DNA from: CAZDDW01 sp043811105
GTDB lineage: Bacteria > Patescibacteriota > Patescibacteriia > UBA9934 > CAZDDW01
Direction: 5' to 3'
DNA: 17,530 nucleotides
Assembly (NCBI GenBank): GCA_043811105.1
Contig: JBDRNK010000055.1
Coordinates: 1 to 17,530, forward strand
Of this stretch, positions 12,655 through 17,530 are shown one piece after another (the first letter of the stretch is position 1; each line of letters begins with the position of its first letter). The notes beneath the pieces are model-generated. The model saw only the letters and a list, made by a program, of their open reading frames with translations, was not told the DNA's origin and did no database searches. The translations under genes and the position numbers were made by a program.

Positions 12655-12980
12655 TAAAAAATCCCTTCACCAAGTAAACTCAGTGAAGGGAAGATGTGAC
12701 GGTAGCGGTAGGATCACCGCTTGTAGCAGGTGTGTCAACCTGCTCTTCTGGGTCTAAATCAGCTTTTAGTGATGTTCCAAAAGTTTTTCCTTAGGTTGCT
12801 CGCCATCTCGGGTAATCCGATCTGGGTTGCTGGGAACGCTCTCTTTTGTATTTATGAACAACCTAAGTTCCAACAGTTTTTACACCTACTTTCAACTGAT
12901 ACCCAGTCGTTGCCCGACTAGTTGCAGTGACCGTTGTGAGCGTGGCCCGTCACAGACCACAATGCGAAGAAAGTACGCAT
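12655..12980 (-). ncRNA. Structured non-coding RNA of unassigned family (about 325 nt)
   Basis: It runs from a promoter to an intrinsic terminator and has no credible reading frame. The 5' end begins with hairpin ATGCG/CGCAT (12962-12980). A closing helix pairs TGTGACGG (12947-12954) with CCGTCACA (12695-12702). A 12-bp helix pairs CTTAGGTTGTTC (12856-12867) with GAGCAACCTAAG (12790-12801). Local hairpins include AGTCG/CGACT nested in CAACT/AGTTG, GCAGGT/ACCTGC and AGCGGT/ACCGCT. Length and closed form resemble RNase P RNA or tmRNA, but I find neither the GGAAAGUCC and ACAGAA motifs of RNase P, nor the tRNA-like ends of tmRNA, nor the SRP GGAAGG-GCAG loop. It lies between pyrD and the 16S gene. 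Confidence 0.75.
12663..12690 (-). terminator. Terminator of the structured RNA
   Basis: 8-bp stem CCCTTCAC/GTGAAGGG with a 12-base loop. On the minus strand it is followed by ATTTTTT. Confidence 0.9.
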
Positions 12981-12986
12981 GGAAAA

Positions 12987-13014
12987 AGTTTAACATAAAG
13001 TCATAAAATTACAA
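12987..13014 (-). promoter_or_regulatory. Promoter of the structured RNA
   Basis: On the minus strand: -35 TTGTAA, 16-bp spacer, extended -10 TGTTAAACT. The predicted start coincides with the 5' hairpin at 12980. Confidence 0.6.
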
Positions 13015-13037
13015 GATCATGCAAAAAAATGACAGGC

Positions 13038-14156
13038 TTACGCCTGTCGGTCCCACGCAGAGCCAATGGCTTGTGATATCGACTCGTAGCCATCTTTTCG
13101 TAGTAGTTCAACCAACCCCTTGTTTATCTCCCCAATCAACTGAGGGCCTTCAAAGATCATGCCAGTGATCAACTGCACCAGCGATGCTCCGAGTCGAATT
13201 TTCTCATAAGCATCTTCTGCCGAAAACACACCACCACAGCCAATGATTGTATATCGGTCACCGCATTTGCGATACAGATAAGCAATTTGTTTGTTTGAAG
13301 GTTTTTGAACCGGTAAACCAGAAATGCCACCTTTTGAATCTTCAGGAATTTGATCTGGGGCGATCTGAACGTTCTCAACCTTCTTGGTCAAGTTGGCACA
13401 AACAAAACCATTAATACGATGCTGATCACAAACACGAACCACTTCGTCCAGCTCTGACTCAATCAGATCAACAGCAATCTTAAGAAAGATAGGTTTATCT
13501 GTTTCGATCTTATCGATCTCAGTCAACAGTTGATCAAGACTGGTCGGATCTGTAAAAGGCTCGCCACCAAAAGCGTTTGGGCAACTGATGTTTATTGTCA
13601 CATAGTCGCCAATATCCTTCATTGTTTTAAAAGCCTTAACGTAATCTGCAATTCCAGCCATTGGATTTGCGGTGGCTGGACAATTAGTCTTGGCTACACT
13701 AACTCCGATTGGGAACCGGAAGGTCTTCTTAGCCAACTTGTTGGCGATCGCTTCAGCTCCTTCGTTCTTAAGTCCGTAAAAAACTCGCAATGCTTTTGCT
13801 TTTGGAATGCGCCATAAACGTTTGCCGGAATTTCCAGCACAAGGTTCGCCAGTGATTGATCCGATCTCTTCGAATCCGAATCCAACCGCAGGTAAGATGT
13901 CCATCAGGCGTGCATCTTTATCAAAACCAGCAGCCAGACCGATGGGGTTAGGGAAGTTGATTCCTAAAACTTCGTGCTTTAAAATTGGGTTTGAATATTT
14001 GAAAAGTTGCGAAGTTAACTTTTGCGTTATTGAAAATCGTCCAAGCTGAGTTCCTGTCCAAACAAAAGTATCATGAATAAATTCCGCATCGAATTTGAAC
14101 AGGATTGGCTTGAGAATGTGTTTATAGGTTGTTCGAAATAATGATGTTGCGAGCAT
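13038..14156 (-). CDS. pyrD: Dihydroorotate dehydrogenase, class 2-like
   Basis: Oxidises dihydroorotate to orotate in pyrimidine synthesis with FMN; the class 2 form passes electrons to membrane quinones. At 372 residues it has the N-terminal helical extension of class 2 (residues 1-55), then NPIGLAAGFDKD (70-81), EEIGSITGEP, NISCPN (189-194), FLKIAVDL, GGISGLP, and the phosphate-binding end GCGGVFSAEDAYEKIRLGASLVQLITG. The catalytic base position, normally Ser in class 2 (NxSSPN), is Cys192, as in class 1 enzymes. The ATG at 14156 has no clear Shine-Dalgarno sequence. No other pyrimidine gene is nearby. Class assignment rests on the N-terminal extension; a quinone partner in this organism is an assumption. 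Confidence 0.92.
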   Translation of the reverse strand: MLATSLFRTTYKHILKPILFKFDAEFIHDTFVWTGTQLGRFSITQKLTSQLFKYSNPILKHEVLGINFPNPIGLAAGFDKDARLMDILPAVGFGFEEIGSITGEPCAGNSGKRLWRIPKAKALRVFYGLKNEGAEAIANKLAKKTFRFPIGVSVAKTNCPATANPMAGIADYVKAFKTMKDIGDYVTINISCPNAFGGEPFTDPTSLDQLLTEIDKIETDKPIFLKIAVDLIESELDEVVRVCDQHRINGFVCANLTKKVENVQIAPDQIPEDSKGGISGLPVQKPSNKQIAYLYRKCGDRYTIIGCGGVFSAEDAYEKIRLGASLVQLITGMIFEGPQLIGEINKGLVELLRKDGYESISQAIGSAWDRQA

Positions 14157-14255
14157 GGTCTGATTCTTTTTATTTCCTAGCCGCTTTTCCCGTCTCTGGC
14201 GGGAAGCGGCGTATTGACCTTCTAACCGGATCAGAGATCCGTTAGAAATTTTTCA

Positions 14256-14273
14256 AAGCCATCTTTGATGGCG
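14256..14273 (-). terminator. Hairpin terminator after trmD
   Basis: GCCATC-AAA-GATGGC with a following TTTGAAAAATTT on the minus strand, shortly after the trmD stop. A second palindrome at 14219-14248 (TTCTAAC.. with ..GTTAGAA) and a third at 14180-14211 (GCCGCTT.../...AAGCGGC) fill the rest of the gap before pyrD; neither has a good T tract in this direction. Confidence 0.5.
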
Positions 14274-14290
14274 TTCGAATTAGAACGGGT

Positions 14291-14977
14291 CTAAAGCCCC
14301 TGAGAATTCTTACGTCTCCACTCCTCAATCTTCTTATGATCCCCACTCAGCAGCACTTCCGGAACTTTCCAGCGACCATACTTTTCTGGTTTTGTGTATT
14401 GTGGATATTCTAGAACTCCTTCAACTGTGTGCGATTCAGTATCAAGCGACTCGGCTTTTCCAAGAACACCTGGCACCATCCGAGCAATTGCATCGGCCAT
14501 AACCAAGGCAGGGAGTTCGCCACCGGTCAGAACATAGTCTCCGATCGAAAGCGACTCATCAGCCAAGTGTTTTTCCACTCGCGCATCCACGCCTTCATAT
14601 CGTCCGCATAAGAAAATAATTTGATCATATTTAGCCAACCGTTTAGCATCCTTTTGTGTAAATCGTTTACCCGAAGCCGATGTCAGAATTATTCTTACTT
14701 TCTTATTTTCCCTGCCCGCCAAAGCTTTAGCGGCGGTGGGTTGTTTTCTTATTTTCTTAAGAGCCCGATCAAACGGCTCAACCTGCATGACCATCCCAGG
14801 TCCACCACCATAAGGTGTATCATCAACGTTGTGATGTTTGTCCTTGGTATATTCTCGCAGATTATGAACACGAAGATCCAACAGACGCTTCTTTTGCGCT
14901 CGCCCAAGAATGCTCGCCTCTAAATATGGCGAGCAAACTTCTGGAAAGATTGTGATTATATCAATTCGTTTTTTCAT
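14291..14977 (-). CDS. trmD: tRNA (guanine-37-N1)-methyltransferase
   Basis: Methylates G37 beside the anticodon of tRNAs reading CNN codons, using S-adenosylmethionine, and so prevents frameshifting. The 228-residue length is normal. Family motifs: IDIITIFPE, YGGGPGMVMQVEP (56-68), LTSASGKRFTQ (98-108), LCGRYEGVDARV (123-134) and the SPOUT knot GDYVLTGGELPALVMADAIARMVPGVLG (146-173). Residues 79-90 are encoded by a palindromic element inserted in frame. Its ATG follows the stop of the 438-aa gene by three bases with no Shine-Dalgarno sequence, so translation is probably coupled. tRNA-Pro(UGG), a known type of TrmD substrate, is encoded in the same window. Confidence 0.96.
   Translation of the reverse strand: MKKRIDIITIFPEVCSPYLEASILGRAQKKRLLDLRVHNLREYTKDKHHNVDDTPYGGGPGMVMQVEPFDRALKKIRKQPTAAKALAGRENKKVRIILTSASGKRFTQKDAKRLAKYDQIIFLCGRYEGVDARVEKHLADESLSIGDYVLTGGELPALVMADAIARMVPGVLGKAESLDTESHTVEGVLEYPQYTKPEKYGRWKVPEVLLSGDHKKIEEWRRKNSQGL
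14712..14741 (-). repeat. Palindromic element inside the trmD coding sequence
   Basis: CCCGCC, AAAGCTTTAGC, GGCGG(T)GGG. The centre AAGCTTTAGCG is shared with the 12030, 4421 and 5089 elements. It keeps the frame and encodes PTAAKALAG in a variable linker between VEPFDRALKKI and VRIILTS. Confidence 0.75.
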
Positions 14978-14980
14978 AAC

Positions 14981-16297
14981 TTAGGCAGCTTTTTTCAGTG
15001 TTTCTTCTTCTGCATCAGCTTGCACAGCTTCAAGATCAGCCTCCTTTGGTAACGGTTCCATGTTTGCTGCAGCTCGAGTTGAATCTGCAGTAGTTACAGG
15101 CTCTTCTTTATTAGCTTCTGCTTGCACAGCCTCAAGATCAGCCTCCTTTGGCATAACATCCATAGCAGCAGCGGCTCGAGCTGAATCAGGGGAAGCCACT
15201 AGTTGTTCTTTTGGTTCTTCAGCTGTTGTAGCTGGATTTAGTTGTTCTGAAATCCGGTCAAAGCGATGGCGTAAGGCCCAGTTGATGGCTCGGTCTAAAT
15301 CTGTTTTACCCGCTCCGTTAGCTACTTTAAAATCCCTAACGCTTTCCAGATGTTGACGCATCTCGTCTTTAGTTGCTTCCGGTCTTTTGGTCATTTGCAT
15401 CAGTAGCGCCTTAGTCATTATGCCATCATTACGATCGCTTATAAGTTTTGCTTTGCTTTTATCACCAGCCTCTTCCAAATAAGCAGTCAGTTTTTCATCA
15501 TTATCAATCCGTTCTTTGGCTTGTTTTGCAGAAGCTTCTTCAATATTTTTTTCTGTTTTAACCACCTTATATTTATCACTAGGCCGTGGGTCAGTTTCTT
15601 TAGTTGCTTTAACGACCTTATATTTATCACTGGCTCGCGGAGTAATTTCAGAAATAACCGGAGTCGCTTTTGGAACATCAATCTGACCATCCTTAGCTTT
15701 ACGAGCATCAGCTTCAAAAAGTCGATATGCATTAATTGTATCAGTATCCGCTTCACTGCTTTGAGATCGTTTTATGGCATCTTTCATTAAATATGCCCGT
15801 GCCTTCTCATTGGCTGAATTAAATTGTCTGGCAAATGCTTGGTATTCTTTGCTGACTCGAATCTCGTCTCTACTCTTCTTTGTTTCTGAAGAAGTTTCAG
15901 CTTTTGCCTTGGCTGTAAATTCGGCTCTGATAGTTGCCAGTTTTGATGCCATTTCTTCTTGTTTTTGTTTTATGGCATCAACCTTGCTCTGTAGCTCAGG
16001 ATTTTTTATCTCACGTTTCGTGGCTATATCTATTACTTTGGCTGTTCTTTCCTGATCATCAGCAACAACAGTGTCAGCCTTTTCTTGAATTACATCACCG
16101 GCCACATCTATAGCTTGAGCCATTTCCCATTGCAAACGCTCATTAGAATCAACTCGGAGGCTGTCCAGTTTTTTTCGACTTCCAATATCCTCCAAACCTA
16201 AAAAACTCATCGCTCGTTCAAATAATGATTGCTTTACTTTTTCCTTGCCCACCGGCTCTTCTGCACCAGCTTGTTCGTTTTTTAATTCTTCGCTCAT
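14981..16297 (-). CDS. Charged, repeat-containing protein of the rpsP-trmD operon, function unknown
   Basis: A 438-residue, highly charged protein without signal peptide or membrane segment, rich in Ala, Glu and Lys, probably with long helices or coiled coil (residues ~55-150). Two repeat pairs are visible: SDKYKVVK at about 220 and 236, and an Ala-rich unit ending MPKEADLEAVQAEA / LPKEADLEAVQADA near the C terminus (~372-430). It starts one base after the stop of the 59-aa gene and ends three bases before trmD, so the three are probably translated together. It stands near where rimM lies in most bacteria but has no PRC-barrel-like features, so I do not call it RimM. Confidence 0.8.
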   Translation of the reverse strand: MSEELKNEQAGAEEPVGKEKVKQSLFERAMSFLGLEDIGSRKKLDSLRVDSNERLQWEMAQAIDVAGDVIQEKADTVVADDQERTAKVIDIATKREIKNPELQSKVDAIKQKQEEMASKLATIRAEFTAKAKAETSSETKKSRDEIRVSKEYQAFARQFNSANEKARAYLMKDAIKRSQSSEADTDTINAYRLFEADARKAKDGQIDVPKATPVISEITPRASDKYKVVKATKETDPRPSDKYKVVKTEKNIEEASAKQAKERIDNDEKLTAYLEEAGDKSKAKLISDRNDGIMTKALLMQMTKRPEATKDEMRQHLESVRDFKVANGAGKTDLDRAINWALRHRFDRISEQLNPATTAEEPKEQLVASPDSARAAAAMDVMPKEADLEAVQAEANKEEPVTTADSTRAAANMEPLPKEADLEAVQADAEEETLKKAA

Positions 16298-16298
16298 A

Positions 16299-16478
16299 TC
16301 ATTTTTGATTAAATATTTGGTTTCTCACTTTTTCAATTTCTTCTTTATCCATGTCTTTCATAATGTCCACAAATTCATCCCAGCGTTGTTTTTGGATGTT
16401 ATCAATCTTAGCCTGATATTCTTGGTATATTTCGGCTAATCTTTCAAGTTTTTGATCTTGGTTGGTGTTTGGATTCAT
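16299..16478 (-). CDS. Small helical protein, function unknown
   Basis: A 59-residue charged protein (MNPNTNQDQKLERLAEIYQE...), probably two helices: KLERLAEIYQEYQAKIDNIQKQ and DEFVDIMKDMDKEEIEKVRNQIF. I chose the ATG at 16478 because a longer frame to 16517 runs into the terminator-like hairpin. No clear ribosome-binding site is seen. Its stop is one base before the start of the 438-aa gene. Confidence 0.65.
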   Translation of the reverse strand: MNPNTNQDQKLERLAEIYQEYQAKIDNIQKQRWDEFVDIMKDMDKEEIEKVRNQIFNQK

Positions 16479-16491
16479 ATATATATTTACA

Positions 16492-16525
16492 CAAAAATCA
16501 TGATAACAATGTACCATGATTTTTG
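16492..16525 (-). terminator. Hairpin between the KH gene and the 59-aa gene
   Basis: Perfect 11-bp stem CAAAAATCATG/CATGATTTTTG with a 12-base loop. It looks like an intrinsic terminator on either strand, although it is AT-rich; it may attenuate rather than end the operon, because no strong promoter follows. Confidence 0.6.
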
Positions 16526-16538
16526 GGTTTTTGAAATG

Positions 16539-16856
16539 TTAAATGCCGAGTTCGTCAACAGCAGATGTGTCAACGTCTTCCGTAGGAGCAGCATTTCGAG
16601 GACCACGTGATCCTTCTGGCTCAAAGATCTTCAGGTTTACGCGAGCATTGCCACGTGCACCAACGATTTTAAGCAGAGTGCGGATAGCACGGGCAGTCTG
16701 ACCTTGTCGGCCAATAACATATCCCATGTCATCCGGATTGATGTGCAAAGTGATTAATACACCACGCTCATCAACCGTACGCTCAGTACGGACATCATCA
16801 GGGTGATTAACAATCTCCCTAACAATGTACTCGACAAACTCTTGGTCTTTCTCCAT
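16539..16856 (-). CDS. khpA: KH-domain RNA-binding protein (KhpA/YlqC type)
   Basis: A 105-residue protein made mostly of one type II KH domain. The GxxG RNA-binding loop is GRQG in GYVIGRQGQTARAIRTLL. The N terminus EKDQEFVEYIVREIVNHPDDV and the position after rpsP are typical of KhpA. The acidic C-terminal tail (~20 residues) is disordered-looking. I chose the ATG at 16856 by family resemblance; a TTG at 16877 is also in frame. It has its own promoter at 16950-16979 in addition to any read-through from rpsP. In other bacteria KhpA acts with KhpB on small RNAs and cell elongation; its role here is unknown. Confidence 0.9.
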   Translation of the reverse strand: MEKDQEFVEYIVREIVNHPDDVRTERTVDERGVLITLHINPDDMGYVIGRQGQTARAIRTLLKIVGARGNARVNLKIFEPEGSRGPRNAAPTEDVDTSAVDELGI

Positions 16857-16949
16857 ATCTGTGAGTCTGTCTTTCAATTAGTAATATTCTTTTCTTCCGT
16901 CTTAAGCAGCCTGTCGACCAAGTCTAGCTGGCTTATTGACGTCGAGAAT

Positions 16950-16979
16950 ATTATAACAAAAAAAGAGAGCCAGTGTCAA
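16950..16979 (-). promoter_or_regulatory. Promoter of the khpA-trmD genes
   Basis: On the minus strand: -35 TTGACA, 18-bp spacer, -10 TATAAT, with a leader of nearly 90 nt to the khpA ATG. Confidence 0.85.
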
Positions 16980-16980
16980 T

Positions 16981-17002
16981 CCCCCCGTTCGCGAACGGGG
17001 GG
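16981..17002. repeat. Perfect 22-bp palindrome beside the khpA promoter
   Basis: CCCCCCGTTC and its exact inverse GAACGGGGGG joined by GC. It touches the -35 box (one base away) and follows the rpsP stop by 18 bases. It could be the rpsP 3' hairpin, though no T tract follows, or an operator. Its C6/G6 arms resemble the element at 12030. Confidence 0.6.
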
Positions 17003-17019
17003 ATCAATCCCTCTTGATT

Positions 17020-17496
17020 TTATTCTTTTACTTCTTCTTTTACTTCTTCTGCCCCTCCACTTTGGTCGGGACCTTCGGCCGGAGTCTCAACTGGAACTTC
17101 AACTGGAGCTTCGACCGGAGTTTCTGCAACAACTTCTTCTGCTGGTTTTTCTTCTTTAGTTTCGGCTTCAGCTGCTGCTGCCTTTTCTTTAGCTGCTTCC
17201 ACAGCTTCTTTCTGCTTACCAGCGCGTTTTTTTGAAATATGGGTTACACCGCGTTTTTCACCCTGAGCAATCCCGGCATCAATCAACATGTTCCAAACAG
17301 TGTTTGATGGTTGAGCACCTTGATCAAGCCAGTACTTGATTCGTTCTTCTTTAAGAACGGTTTCTTTACTTCGCGGGTTGCGAGAACCTAAAATTTCAAT
17401 TGATTTGCCCCAAGGATCACGTCGTTTATCAACAACAATCACCCGGTAATGAGGTTGTCTTTTTTTCCCGATACGAGATAGTCTGATTGATAGCAT
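17020..17496 (-). CDS. rpsP: 30S ribosomal protein bS16 with long acidic tail
   Basis: bS16 binds the 5' domain of 16S rRNA during 30S assembly. Residues 1-80 are the conserved core (MLSIRLSRIGKKRQPHYRVIVVDKRRDPWGKSIEILG ... ERIKYWLDQGAQPSNTVWNMLIDAGI). After ~105 a tail of about 50 residues follows, made of Ala, Glu, Pro and Val (VEAPVEVPVETPAEGP), roughly doubling the usual 80-90 residue length. Ala/Glu/Pro-rich tails on ribosomal proteins are seen in some CPR lineages. It is the first gene of the rpsP-khpA-trmD cluster in this window; its promoter lies beyond the window end. Confidence 0.95.
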   Translation of the reverse strand: MLSIRLSRIGKKRQPHYRVIVVDKRRDPWGKSIEILGSRNPRSKETVLKEERIKYWLDQGAQPSNTVWNMLIDAGIAQGEKRGVTHISKKRAGKQKEAVEAAKEKAAAAEAETKEEKPAEEVVAETPVEAPVEVPVETPAEGPDQSGGAEEVKEEVKE

Positions 17497-17530
17497 ATTT
17501 AATCTTGATTATTACTGGGCGCAGTATATA

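Noticed and set aside
12730..12921. 63-residue plus-strand frame inside the structured RNA
   Set aside because: No ribosome-binding site, and the region is fully explained by helices on the other strand with a promoter and terminator.
12655..12980. RNase P RNA or tmRNA
   Set aside because: Size and closed form fit, but conserved motifs of both were not found on either strand. A divergent member remains possible.
14981..16297. RimM, by operon position
   Set aside because: Length, charged repeats and lack of any RimM or PRC-barrel motif argue against it.

Overview
The window looks like chromosome from a Candidate Phyla Radiation (Patescibacteria) bacterium, probably on the Parcubacteria side. 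That placement is inference. It rests on a divergent 16S rRNA split by a group I intron, a secreted protein with the 'GSDGKRHAFPSE' module typical of CPR genomes, a ribosomal operon lacking rimM but holding two unrecognised genes, and several orphan proteins. Stops include TGA, so UGA is not reassigned. Every recognised gene except the purF-like one lies on the minus strand.

Layout. 1-1113: a complete IS256-like insertion sequence whose transposase appears to need a frameshift. 1135-1606: tRNA-Gly and tRNA-Pro behind a broken tRNA-Pro copy that holds hairpin elements. 1646-2788: a secreted protein, divergent from the purF-like gene at 2894-4354. 4387-5438: tRNA-Phe, an MgtC-like membrane protein and tRNA-Ile; both tRNAs again have a broken copy on their 5' side. 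5482-9758: four orphan genes (636 aa, 287 aa, a small membrane protein, a lipoprotein), each with its own promoter and terminator. 9765-12484: a solitary 16S rRNA gene with an 819-nt group I intron carrying a LAGLIDADG endonuclease, a leader/trailer processing stem, its own promoter and terminator, and no 23S or 5S beside it. 12655-13014: a promoter-to-terminator structured RNA I cannot assign. 13038-14156: pyrD. 14291-17496: rpsP, a KH-domain gene, two unknown genes and trmD.

The most unusual signal is a dense set of short palindromic elements in and around functional RNA genes. One architecture has an outer stem, a conserved 3x3 internal loop (GAA/GAA or ATA/GAC) and an inner hairpin. Such elements sit inside 16S rRNA, flank the pre-16S, abut the encoded CCA ends of tRNAs, and a related one lies in frame inside trmD. 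A second architecture (stem, bulged A, short inner stem) interrupts tRNA copies. A 46-bp hairpin is identical in broken tRNA-Pro and broken tRNA-Ile and enters at the same T-loop position. The pattern resembles Rickettsia palindromic elements in logic but is aimed at structural RNAs; I know of no description of this particular set.

Coordinates, pairings and motifs were read by eye. Family names come from recognised motifs, not database searches.
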